This document shows positions 1 to 6,298 of a stretch of 8,835 nt of DNA, piece after piece. The notes beneath the pieces were generated by a model. The model saw only the letters and a program-made list of their open reading frames with translations. It had not been told where the DNA came from and did no database searches. How positions within the stretch are numbered: the stretch's first letter is position 1; every line of letters starts with the position of its first letter. The translations under genes were made by a program, and so were the position numbers. The stretch is from JBHAEC01 sp041855385 (GTDB lineage: Bacteria > Bacillota > Negativicutes > Veillonellales > Veillonellaceae): assembly GCA_041855385.1 (NCBI GenBank), contig JBHAEC010000095.1, forward strand, positions 1 through 8,835. Direction: 5' to 3'.

Positions 1-407
1 ATCTTGTTAATAAATGCCATGCGCGGCATTTGCAGTTCTACCCCGTAATCCCATGCACGAATGGTGTCGACTTCCACACCGGATACGGCGGACAGTACCA
101 TCAACATGCCGTCACTGGCACGAAGAGCGGCCCGAATTTCTCCGCAGAACTCCGAATAGCCCGGCGTATCGATAAAGTTAATCTTATACCCCTTCCACTC
201 ACATGGTGCCATACCTAACTGAATAGTTACATTACGCTTAATTTCTTCCGGTTCAAAATCCAAAATATGTTTGTTGTCTTGCCCCTTTCCCACGGAGCTC
301 ACCGCACCACAAGCCAATAATAAGGATTCCACGACGGCCGTCTTGCCTGCACCATCATGAGATACCACTGCAACATTTCTGATCAAATTACCGGCATATT
401 CTTTCAC
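1..407 (-). CDS. EF-G-like translational GTPase, N-terminal part (cut by left edge)
   Basis: The visible 135 residues are the start of the GTP-binding domain of an elongation-factor-G-like protein. G1 (P-loop) is SHDGAGKT at residues 16-23. The switch I stretch EEIKRNVTI is near 54-62, and G3 is DTPG at 80-83. The last residues FINK at 132-135 begin the G4 NKxD motif. The text around these motifs (DFEPEEIKR, PCEWKGYKINFIDTPGY) resembles the second EF-G-type protein common in Firmicutes rather than canonical FusA, whose P-loop is usually AHIDAGKT. Family members are cytosolic ribosome-associated GTPases; the exact role of this paralogue group is poorly settled. The start is GTG at 407-405, preceded seven bases upstream by GGAGG (419-415); no in-frame ATG lies near it. 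A structured hairpin region lies 100-180 bases upstream. The remainder of the gene is outside the window. I am sure of the GTPase family, less so of the subgroup. Confidence 0.9.
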   Translation of the reverse strand, partial: MKEYAGNLIRNVAVVSHDGAGKTAVVESLLLACGAVSSVGKGQDNKHILDFEPEEIKRNVTIQLGMAPCEWKGYKINFIDTPGYSEFCGEIRAALRASDGMLMVLSAVSGVEVDTIRAWDYGVELQMPRMAFINK

Positions 408-507
408 ACTACCGCCTCCCGTACATAAATTTTAATATGCCTAAGTATTTCTCTCTTCTTGTTCCGTATTCCTTCACTGTAGCTATGTTATTTATTCAAA
501 GTCATAC

Positions 508-587
508 AAAAAAGGAGACAACCTCATCCCTTTTCAAAGAAGCCAGTCCTGCACTGGTCTACGAAAGAGATAAAATGTCTCCCTTTT
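508..587 (-). terminator. Long three-tier hairpin with T-run: hydE terminator or EF-G-like leader attenuator
   Basis: Read on the minus strand, AAAAGGGAGACA (587-576) pairs with TGTCTCCTTTT, the start of 520-508, with one bulged base. A second helix pairs ATCTCTTTC (571-563) with GAAAAGGGAT (535-526), with one bulge and one G-U pair. A third pairs CCAGT (557-553) with ACTGG (547-543) around a five-base loop. The outer helix is followed directly by six T (513-508), the hallmark of an intrinsic terminator. It sits 70 bases after the hydE stop and about 100 bases before the EF-G-like start, so it could end the hydE transcript. It could also be a conditional terminator in a leader, because an alternative hairpin AAAAGG/CCTTTT (534-529 with 515-510) competes with the outer helix. 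A weak promoter-like TATAAC lies at 604-599. I recognise no known riboswitch class in it. Confidence 0.6.
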
Positions 588-657
588 ATGAATTTATTGT
601 TATATTATTCCTCACTTCAAAACAAAAACTAAAAACCGCTGTAATCATGCATTCTAC

Positions 658-1785
658 TCATGCTTGCGTTTGTTCCTCTTTTCTCTTCTTATAATGAGGT
701 GAATCGCCGGTTTGCCTCCAGCCCACCCGATCTCCGATAGACATAACGCGGCGGGTCAAGCAATCCTTACACTTGTCTGCACTGTCGTCGATACAAGGCT
801 TGTTATCATAAAGCTGGTACTTCGCTCTATGTTCCGGCACGGTGATAATAGGCATAAGAATGTTGGCTCCTGCTGCCAGCGCCTTCTCGCGCCCCAACGG
901 ATCAAGAGCTTGCAAAGCCGTAGTAGCCGCTACATTTACGTCTTTCAGATAAAGGCGTGTCAGGGCCACCATCTTAAGCCCCAGTTGCAATCGCCGCTTT
1001 CTATGTTCCTCTGAATCCAGCCCTTCCGCCAAGGCTTTTTGCCCTAAAGGAGTATCTTTATGAATGATATAGGGCCCCATGCCGATCATATCAAAGTCCA
1101 TTTCCTTATAGAACAGAATATCCTTTACCAAATCTTCCTCCGTTTGTCCCGGAAGGCCGATCATAACACCCGTTCCCACCTGAAAGCCCACGCGGCGAAG
1201 AGCCTTCAAGCATTCTACACGCCTGTCGAAAGAGTGCTTTTCATCGCGCGGATGAATTTGCTCATACAATTCCCGATTGGAAGTTTCAATGCGAAGTAGA
1301 TAGCGACTTCCTCCGGCCTCCCGCATACGGCGATAGGCGTCTTCCGTCTGCTCTCCCACGCATATGGTGAGCCCCAAAGATCCATCTCCGATTTTTTTAA
1401 TATCCCGGATAAGTTCTACCACATAGTCTACAAAGGCTTCATCTGTGCGCTCCCCGGACTGCAAAGTAAGTGAACCGTACTCATGTTCATAGGCCCACTT
1501 CGCCATGTCCAGTATGTCCTCTCGGCTCATATCAAAGCGCTCTGCCTTATCATTGCCGGCTCTGATACCGCAATAGGTGCAGTTCTTAATGCAGCGATTG
1601 GAAAACTCAATGAGCCCCCGATAGTAAGAAACCTGCCCCACCTTGGCCGCCTTCATTTCATAGGCTTTCTTATACAGCAGGTTAAGCTCTTCCTCATCGG
1701 TGCATTTCATCAATACCAGAAGCTCTTCCGGTGTCAGTTCATCGCCGTTTATTAAATCCTTAGCTAAAATATCTCTTACTGTCAT
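658..1785 (-). CDS. hydE: [FeFe]-hydrogenase maturation radical SAM protein HydE
   Basis: HydE is a cytosolic radical S-adenosylmethionine enzyme. It acts with HydG and HydF to build the diiron subcluster of the [FeFe]-hydrogenase H-cluster. The 375-residue length fits the family. The radical SAM cysteines are C65, C69 and C72 in CIKNCTYC. A second cluster motif, CX7CX2C (C331, C339, C342), matches the accessory iron-sulfur site known in some HydE proteins. Further family text includes YRGLIEFSNRC, LQSGE, RYLLRIETSN, GVMIGLPGQTEEDL, IGMGPYIIH and LKMVALTR. Related BioB and PylB share the fold, but the GLPGQT and GMGPYI segments and the C-terminal cysteines favour HydE. The ribosome site is weak (GAGAG about seven bases before ATG). 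It follows yaaA by 49 bases and probably shares its transcript. HydF, HydG and the hydrogenase itself are not in the window. Confidence 0.95.
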   Translation of the reverse strand: MTVRDILAKDLINGDELTPEELLVLMKCTDEEELNLLYKKAYEMKAAKVGQVSYYRGLIEFSNRCIKNCTYCGIRAGNDKAERFDMSREDILDMAKWAYEHEYGSLTLQSGERTDEAFVDYVVELIRDIKKIGDGSLGLTICVGEQTEDAYRRMREAGGSRYLLRIETSNRELYEQIHPRDEKHSFDRRVECLKALRRVGFQVGTGVMIGLPGQTEEDLVKDILFYKEMDFDMIGMGPYIIHKDTPLGQKALAEGLDSEEHRKRRLQLGLKMVALTRLYLKDVNVAATTALQALDPLGREKALAAGANILMPIITVPEHRAKYQLYDNKPCIDDSADKCKDCLTRRVMSIGDRVGWRQTGDSPHYKKRKEEQTQA

Positions 1786-1834
1786 ATATTTCTCTCAATT
1801 TACACTTTTTCTCTATAACTTTTCTGCAAAATAT

Positions 1835-2533
1835 TTACTTACAATACTTAATGAAGTTATCCTCTGCTTTCTTCGTGAAACCTTCAAACACATCAGGTAA
1901 TGCATCGGCATTTCTTATCCCTTCTTCCAATATGTGGTGAGCAAGTCGTCCTCGCATCTGCTTTGATGTCGTACTGAGCTGCTTTAGTATGCCCTCTTTC
2001 TCTTCCCAAAACTCTACGGTCACTACACGAGGATGGTCGACAATCTTGCTGTATTCCTTCGAAGCGAGATTAATAATCTCCTCTTCGTTAGCAAAATATC
2101 TCTTAACATCCTCTCGCCAAAAAGCATATAAATCGGTCTTTTCCTTCTTGAATATGCGGTCCGCCAAATCCAGTCGATAGTCTGTAAGAGGAGCTCCCGG
2201 CTCTACCACACCGTAAAATGCGGATAAAATAACCAAATGTGCATAGCCGAACTGCTTTCCCTTCTCACTTAATCCATCCCAGTTCAGATTTTTAAAAGCA
2301 AGGCCGGTATAGCTTTGCACCGCTTCTCCCACCGGAGCTTCAGTATAGTTCTCATAAAAAGCCAAACTTTCCTTCGCCTTATCATCCCTTAGTTTCAAAG
2401 CTTTTCCCAAATCGGCTACTGGCATATGGGATAAATGTGCCGCCAGCATAGCTGTCTTTTTCTGACAGAAAAGGCCCACCGTCGGCAGGCCCTTTATCTC
2501 TTTTGTTTTGCTCGGCGATAAAATAATTTTCAT
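1835..2533 (-). CDS. yaaA: Peroxide stress protein YaaA (DUF328/UPF0246 family)
   Basis: YaaA proteins are cytosolic. In Escherichia coli YaaA lowers free iron under hydrogen peroxide stress, limiting Fenton damage; that role is transferred here by family. The 232 residues carry the family's landmarks: MKIILSPSKTK at the N-terminus, LSAFYGVVEPGAPLTDYRLD (103-122), LASKEYSK (156-163) and STTSKQMRGRLAHHIL (187-202), then a short C-terminal tail ending NFIKYCK. It is slightly shorter than the roughly 250-residue norm but has no missing block. The ATG is preceded by AAGGTG six bases upstream, a good ribosome site. It lies 27 bases after the unrecognised gene at 2561-3130 and 49 bases before hydE, all on the same strand. 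This suggests one operon linking iron or peroxide control to an oxygen-sensitive iron-enzyme maturase; that link is inference. Confidence 0.93.
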   Translation of the reverse strand: MKIILSPSKTKEIKGLPTVGLFCQKKTAMLAAHLSHMPVADLGKALKLRDDKAKESLAFYENYTEAPVGEAVQSYTGLAFKNLNWDGLSEKGKQFGYAHLVILSAFYGVVEPGAPLTDYRLDLADRIFKKEKTDLYAFWREDVKRYFANEEEIINLASKEYSKIVDHPRVVTVEFWEEKEGILKQLSTTSKQMRGRLAHHILEEGIRNADALPDVFEGFTKKAEDNFIKYCK

Positions 2534-2560
2534 CTTTTCACCTTATCGTTCAAATCCACC

Positions 2561-3130
2561 TTAGTTAAGAGGCCCTTCGCTTTTCTTCGTCTTCTTGCCG
2601 GGAATCGCCTTTTCCACCTCTTCCGGATTCCACACCATAAGCGGTAATGCCACCACGCGAGATGCCTTAAGTTCTTGGCATAGTGCGATACAGTCCTTCA
2701 AATACTGAGAATCAGGTTCTGCCACATCACATACGATAAGACAAGTCCTGCCTTTTAAGCTCTCTACACCCTCCAGCTGCACCGAGCCGTCCTCTTTTTT
2801 GCAAAGGTGACCTACGTCGAAGCGACCTGCCGCAATTTCCTGCATCCGCTCGATAGCAACATGGTCGAGCAAGGTTTTAACCGGAGTTATCGCCTTCTCT
2901 GCGCCTACCAAGCCTTCAGGCTGTGCGTAAAGAAATATATTTTTATAGTTTTTTCCTCGGCGAAATTCCGTAAGTGCCTTGGTAAGCACATCAAAATACA
3001 GAAATAACTGCCATGGATCGAATCGTCCCGTTTGGAAGACCTCGATAATACTTCCATCCTCGTCATGGGTAAGTTTTCCCAGAATTTCATCCGCTACTTC
3101 TCGTACTACTTGATCTTGATCTGATTTCAT
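2561..3130 (-). CDS. Unrecognised protein, possible degenerate phosphoribosyltransferase fold
   Basis: I do not recognise this 189-residue protein as a named family. It is soluble, with no signal peptide or membrane segment. The N-terminal third looks helical and acidic. The middle holds KNIFLYAQPEGLVGAEKA (63-80). The segment LEGVESLKGRTCLIVCDVAEPDSQ (119-142) is arranged like the hydrophobic strand plus PRPP loop of type I phosphoribosyltransferases. There the motif is usually VVDDVxTTGxT; here it reads LIVCDVAEPDS, with one acidic residue and the threonine-glycine part lost. The strand SRVVALPLMVW that follows also fits that fold. If the resemblance is real, catalysis on PRPP is doubtful. 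The C-terminus ends in a lysine-rich tail. ATG at 3130 follows GAGGG with a five-base spacer. It is the first gene after a good promoter and is followed 27 bases later by yaaA, then hydE. The coding call is firm; the fold call is tentative. Confidence 0.85.
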   Translation of the reverse strand: MKSDQDQVVREVADEILGKLTHDEDGSIIEVFQTGRFDPWQLFLYFDVLTKALTEFRRGKNYKNIFLYAQPEGLVGAEKAITPVKTLLDHVAIERMQEIAAGRFDVGHLCKKEDGSVQLEGVESLKGRTCLIVCDVAEPDSQYLKDCIALCQELKASRVVALPLMVWNPEEVEKAIPGKKTKKSEGPLN

Positions 3131-3157
3131 ATTATCCCTCTTATTTAATCTGTATTA

Positions 3158-3175
3158 TTGGCTCTTCTGTGCCAA
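3158..3175 (-). promoter_or_regulatory. Inverted repeat at the predicted transcript start of the operon headed by 2561-3130
   Basis: TTGGC (3158-3162) and GCCAA (3171-3175) form a five-base inverted repeat around an eight-base spacer. The predicted transcription start from the promoter at 3183-3211 is near 3176, so this would be the first 18 bases of the mRNA. It could be a 5' stabilising hairpin or an operator at the start site. Short repeats arise by chance, so support comes mainly from its position. Confidence 0.3.
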
Positions 3176-3182
3176 CGTTTTT

Positions 3183-3211
3183 ATTCTATCTTTTTTCAAC
3201 CGTTTCTGCAA
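3183..3211 (-). promoter_or_regulatory. Sigma-A-type promoter for the 2561-3130/yaaA/hydE operon
   Basis: On the minus strand TTGCAG (3211-3206) and TAGAAT (3188-3183) are separated by exactly 17 bases. They match the vegetative -35 and -10 consensus at four and five of six positions. The predicted start near 3176 gives a leader of about 45 bases before the ATG at 3130. The promoter sits in the 128-base gap after mntH. I saw no convincing terminator for mntH in that gap, so some read-through is possible. Confidence 0.6.
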
Positions 3212-3258
3212 ATCCACCCTTTTGTTCCGTAAGAACCATCCTGTCTTTTCCCTAACCC

Positions 3259-4524
3259 TCAGCCGGATAAAGATTCATAGAGCAAGAACAGATTAAGTCC
3301 TGTCACGATAATGCCGATGGACCACAAAAGAACATTCGTAATGGGGCGATTCACAAATTTCCCCATGACTTTTCTTGAGCTTGTTAAATAAAGCTGCAAA
3401 AAGATGGTAACGGGAAGCTGTACGCTTAACAGCATTTGCGAAACAATGAGTGCATAAAAAGGATCGCTTACAAAAAACAGCAGTAGCAAGGACGATCCGT
3501 ATGTAATCGCCAGTCCCAGGCGAGAGTGAAAATCTTTCATATCATAGGATTCGGTAAAAATTCCCGCAAATATACTGGCCCCCGCCATCCCCGCCGTCGC
3601 CGTCGACGCTACGCCCGCAAACAGCAAAGCCAAGGCAAAAATAATGGCCGCATAATCTCCCACCAAAGGAACCAACAGCTGTTGCGCCTGCTCCAGTTCG
3701 GTCACTTCTATATTATGAACAAAAAAAGTAGTGGCCGCCAGCAAAATCATGGCCGAATTAATCGCCCAGCCGATGCCCATCGAAAAAATGGTGTCCATGA
3801 ATTCATAGCGCAGCTGCTTTACAATCATTTCCTCATCTTCCAAATTCCACTGCCTGCTTTGGATAACCTCGGAATGAAGAAACAGATTATGAGGCATGAT
3901 AACCGCTCCCAAGATACTCATGGTAACAAGCATGGCACTTTCCGGAATAGATGGGGTGATCCATCCGTGGGCCGCTTCCACCCACGCCACATTTACCATA
4001 TTCACCTCAAACACATATGCCAATGCAATAAGGGATACGAATCCGGCAATAATTTTTTCCATCTTTCCATAGGAGTTTGTCACCAATAGTAAGGTACACA
4101 CACCGGCTGTCATGAAGGCACCTATGAGTAAAGGAATGTTAAAAAGCAGCCTTAGCGCAATAGCCGCTCCCATGAGTTCTGCCAAAGCGGTTGCAATAGC
4201 GGCAAGCATAGCCGTTCCCAAGGTCAGCTTTGCCAGCCAAGGTTTTAAAAACTCGCTGGCGCATTCCGCCAAACACTGTCCCCTGACAATTCCCAAATGG
4301 GCCACATTGTGTTGTAACAATATAAGCATAATAGTAGATAGCGTCACTACCCACAACAGTTCATAGCCATAGGAGGCACCTGCCGCCAAGTTGGCCGCCC
4401 AGTTTCCCGGGTCAATAAAGCCTACCGTAACAAAAATTCCGGGCCCTATATATTTAAAAGCCTCCAACACTTCTTTTCTCTGCTTATGTACGGTGGACAG
4501 TTGGTTTTTGAAATAGGCAAACAT
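3259..4524 (-). CDS. mntH: Nramp-family Mn2+/Fe2+ proton-coupled importer MntH
   Basis: MntH is an inner-membrane divalent-metal:proton symporter (Nramp, SLC11 fold), usually importing Mn2+ and to a lesser degree Fe2+. The metal-site motifs are intact. TM1 has DPGN (D38-N41) within FIDPGNWAANLAAGASYGYE. TM6 has AVIMPHN (207-213), providing the A-x-x-M pair whose methionine favours transition metals over Ca2+ or Mg2+. The 421-residue length and roughly eleven hydrophobic segments are typical. The ATG at 4524 is preceded by GAGGG with a seven-base spacer. That ribosome site overlaps the TAG stop of the upstream SLH-like gene (intergenic gap 11 bases), implying co-transcription and possible translational coupling. 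Mn import is often used against peroxide stress, which fits yaaA in the next operon. Regulation is probably from the promoter at 5134-5163. Confidence 0.95.
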   Translation of the reverse strand: MFAYFKNQLSTVHKQRKEVLEAFKYIGPGIFVTVGFIDPGNWAANLAAGASYGYELLWVVTLSTIMLILLQHNVAHLGIVRGQCLAECASEFLKPWLAKLTLGTAMLAAIATALAELMGAAIALRLLFNIPLLIGAFMTAGVCTLLLVTNSYGKMEKIIAGFVSLIALAYVFEVNMVNVAWVEAAHGWITPSIPESAMLVTMSILGAVIMPHNLFLHSEVIQSRQWNLEDEEMIVKQLRYEFMDTIFSMGIGWAINSAMILLAATTFFVHNIEVTELEQAQQLLVPLVGDYAAIIFALALLFAGVASTATAGMAGASIFAGIFTESYDMKDFHSRLGLAITYGSSLLLLFFVSDPFYALIVSQMLLSVQLPVTIFLQLYLTSSRKVMGKFVNRPITNVLLWSIGIIVTGLNLFLLYESLSG

Positions 4525-4535
4525 CTATATTCCCT

Positions 4536-5105
4536 CTAGTTAACTCCATAAGATAGGGAAAGGCTTGTTTTCATGCTCCCCTTTTTCCGCTCTTCATTAT
4601 CTACGGAAACTTCCACCTCTCCTCCGACGGTCAGCTTGTCATCTGATTGAGACGCATGTTCCTGCACCGTTTTATCTTCTTTTCCCATGGAGAAAAGAGG
4701 CTTCTTATCCGTTTTATCGTCTTTTTTATGGGTCATGACATATTCATCTATTTCCTCACGATAATAAGTATAAAGTTTATCTGCCGTCGTTCTGTCATGG
4801 CCTCGCAGGGAGTAGCGTTTTTCCGCCACCTCCGCCATCAAAGGTACCAGCTCATATAGCGTATACTCCACTCCGCTGAAAGTAAGACCCTTCGTATCAA
4901 TGGCCCCGGTTTGTGCAAAATGCGCCAATGCTTTGTACTCCCAGTCCTTCGGCTTAATCGGCTCAAACTGATTCCCCAGAGCCCCTACCTGCGTGCTGAA
5001 AAAGAATCCGCATAATACTGTCAGTACCAGTGTTTTACTAATTGTTTTACCAATGGTTTTATTGAATGTTATATTTAAATCTTTCATGTATGTATGTATC
5101 TTCAT
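4536..5105 (-). CDS. Small secreted SLH-like envelope protein, co-transcribed with mntH
   Basis: This 189-residue protein begins with a positively charged N-terminus and a hydrophobic stretch (about 25-40). A plausible signal peptidase site lies after VGA near residue 42. Residues 47-96 read like one divergent S-layer-homology domain: KDWEYKALAHFAQTGAID, then YTLYELVPLMAEVAEK where SLH domains usually show W-x-Y-x-A and F-T-R-Y-E-M. A helical part (105-125) and a lysine/aspartate-rich linker follow. The end, KLTVGGEVEVSV (157-168) and SLSLSYGV, looks like two beta-strands of the type that open the barrel of Negativicute SLH-porins. No barrel follows, and mntH starts 11 bases downstream, so the protein is naturally short or a shrunken relative. 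ATG at 5105 follows AAGGAGG with a four-base gap; the alternative ATG at codon 7 has no ribosome site at a usable distance. Its function is unknown; it may bind peptidoglycan-linked polymer or another envelope protein. Confidence 0.8.
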   Translation of the reverse strand: MKIHTYMKDLNITFNKTIGKTISKTLVLTVLCGFFFSTQVGALGNQFEPIKPKDWEYKALAHFAQTGAIDTKGLTFSGVEYTLYELVPLMAEVAEKRYSLRGHDRTTADKLYTYYREEIDEYVMTHKKDDKTDKKPLFSMGKEDKTVQEHASQSDDKLTVGGEVEVSVDNEERKKGSMKTSLSLSYGVN

Positions 5106-5133
5106 GGTTCCTCCTTGTATTTATATTACATCC

Positions 5134-5163
5134 ATTGTACCATGTTTCCCTTCGGGGTAAAAC
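5134..5163 (-). promoter_or_regulatory. Promoter with imperfect dyad upstream of the SLH-like/mntH pair, possible metalloregulator operator
   Basis: On the minus strand TACAAT (5139-5134) is a good -10 element. A weak -35, TTTTAC (5162-5157), lies 17 bases upstream. Between and across them lies an imperfect dyad. On the plus strand the arms are GTTTCCC (5144-5150) and GGGGTAAAAC (5154-5163). The minus-strand form CGAAGGGAAAC resembles the right half of MntR boxes upstream of Bacillus mntH as I remember them. A repressor bound here would block RNA polymerase, which is expected for a Mn importer. The dyad could also be a small hairpin after azlD, but neither strand has a T-run behind it. The promoter is moderately supported; the regulator is a guess. 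Confidence 0.45.
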
Positions 5164-5176
5164 GAATTTTTGCCGG

Positions 5177-5506
5177 TTATCCGAATACCTGCTGAACGAG
5201 GAACATATAAAAAATCGTCCCTCCTCCGATAGAAAGCAGCATATCCCTGCGCCATATGTGAAGCCCTATAGTCACCAAGATCCCCAGCGCTTCCGGAATG
5301 CCATGTGTGCCGCTAAAAAGAGAAACATGTTTAAGGCAATATACAACGAGTAGTCCAAAAACCGCCGCAGGCAGTACTCTCCCCAAAAATTGTACCACTC
5401 TCGGAGTCGGTTTCGATGAGGTAAAGATAAACCACGGCAAGAAACGGGTCGCCATCGTCGCCAGCACAACGGATCCAACAGTTATTACTTGTTCTGTAAT
5501 AGTCAT
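5177..5506 (-). CDS. azlD: AzlD-family small subunit of branched-chain amino-acid exporter
   Basis: AzlD is the small inner-membrane partner of AzlC; together they export branched-chain amino acids or analogues such as azaleucine. The 109 residues hold about four hydrophobic segments. Family text includes ATMATRFLPW near the start, RVLPAAVFGLLVVY in the middle and a C-terminal segment beginning RRDMLLSIGGGT. The length is normal. Its ATG overlaps the azlC stop as ATGA (5506-5503), and a strong ribosome site GGAGGTGA (5518-5511) lies inside the end of azlC, so the two are translationally coupled. A promoter for the SLH-like gene begins only about 15 bases after the azlD stop, and no strong terminator separates them. 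Confidence 0.9.
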   Translation of the reverse strand: MTITEQVITVGSVVLATMATRFLPWFIFTSSKPTPRVVQFLGRVLPAAVFGLLVVYCLKHVSLFSGTHGIPEALGILVTIGLHIWRRDMLLSIGGGTIFYMFLVQQVFG

Positions 5507-6204
5507 ATCCTCACCTCCAAATAACGTCTAAGTACCAACAATGTCAAAAGAATCCCTATCATGGCAGGAATCATAAAATGCTCCGTACCGAATATAAGTA
5601 AACTGATAACGGAAAAAATAATCCCCGTTTTCGCCGAAGTATGATCTCTGTCGTTAAGCCACTGTTCGAGAAAAATAACAACGAACATGGATGTTAAGAC
5701 AAACTCAAGCCCCGTCGTATCAAAGGTAATAAAAGAGCCGAACAGGCCTCCAAGCAGCGAGCCGATTACCCAATAGGAGTAGTTGAAGATAGTCACCCAC
5801 AGCATGAACCATCCCTCATCAATGCCTTCCGGTATTTTTGCCGTATAATTGATGGAAAAGCTCTCATCACACATGCCGAATATGAGAAGGGGCTTTTTCC
5901 ACCCAAGACCGTTAAATCGATCCAACATGGCAATACCGTAGAACAGATGGCGTCCGTTAATCATGAGCGTCATAATAAAGGCTTCCAAGGGACTGAATGC
6001 TTCGAGAAGCATATTGGCCGCCACAAACTCCATAGAGCCGGCAAAGATAGTCATGCTCATCAGGAGAGGGTACCAGAAGCTGAATCCCAAGCTATTCATA
6101 TATATCCCGTAAGTGAGCCCTAAAAACAAAAATCCCGTCAATATGGGAAGGGTAAACGGGAATGCGGCCTTCATAGCCGATAAAACGGTATGGTTCTTGT
6201 CCAT
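5503..6204 (-). CDS. azlC: AzlC-family large subunit of branched-chain amino-acid exporter
   Basis: AzlC is the larger inner-membrane component of the AzlCD exporter (LIV-E family). The 233 residues carry characteristic segments: AFPFTLPILTGFLFLGLTYG near the N-terminus, IFAGSMEFVAANMLL around 52-66, LMINGRHLFYGIAML, and FGMCDESFSI, where the family usually has a similar T/C-DE-x-F motif. Length and hydrophobic profile are normal. The ATG at 6204 is preceded by AGAGGAG with a rather long 12-base spacer, inside a polypurine stretch (6245-6211, minus strand). The terminator at 6261-6288 ends the symporter transcript just upstream, so azlCD should have its own promoter; I could not identify one with both elements. 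The real substrate is not visible from sequence. Confidence 0.93.
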   Translation of the reverse strand: MDKNHTVLSAMKAAFPFTLPILTGFLFLGLTYGIYMNSLGFSFWYPLLMSMTIFAGSMEFVAANMLLEAFSPLEAFIMTLMINGRHLFYGIAMLDRFNGLGWKKPLLIFGMCDESFSINYTAKIPEGIDEGWFMLWVTIFNYSYWVIGSLLGGLFGSFITFDTTGLEFVLTSMFVVIFLEQWLNDRDHTSAKTGIIFSVISLLIFGTEHFMIPAMIGILLTLLVLRRYLEVRI

Positions 6205-6260
6205 AATAACTTTTTTCTCCTCTTTTTCTCTCTTCCTGCTCTCTTAAATCATATAAAATA

Positions 6261-6288
6261 CCCCTCCGTAGAAACATCCGCGGAGGGG
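6261..6288 (-). terminator. Intrinsic terminator of the symporter gene
   Basis: CCCCTCCG (6261-6268) and CGGAGGGG (6281-6288) form a perfect eight-base GC-rich stem with a 12-base loop, 10 bases after the symporter stop. On the minus strand it is followed by TATTTTATAT. On the plus strand it is followed by a T-rich stretch (TTATCTTTTT), so it could work in both directions, though no plus-strand gene approaches it. Confidence 0.8.
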
Positions 6289-6298
6289 CGTTATCTTT

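Noticed and set aside
508..587. MITE-like element with terminal inverted repeats
   Set aside because: The arms are short and imperfect, there is no clear target-site duplication, no second copy in the window, and the T-run fits a terminator better.
437..694. Plus-strand 85-codon reading frame in the intergenic region next to hydE
   Set aside because: It has no usable ribosome site, runs through the structured hairpin and into the 3' end of hydE, and its protein has no family resemblance.
3213..3235. Possible mntH terminator (GTTC/GAAC hairpin)
   Set aside because: Only a four-base stem with no T-run behind it on the minus strand.
3526..4089. Plus-strand 187-codon reading frame opposite mntH
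   Set aside because: It is a shadow of mntH: the translation is rich in Arg, His and Gln with no domain, and there is no ribosome site. mntH motifs on the other strand are unambiguous.
6092..6277. Minus-strand 61-codon frame overlapping the azlC start and the terminator hairpin
   Set aside because: It starts inside the terminator stem and overlaps the certain azlC N-terminus in another frame.
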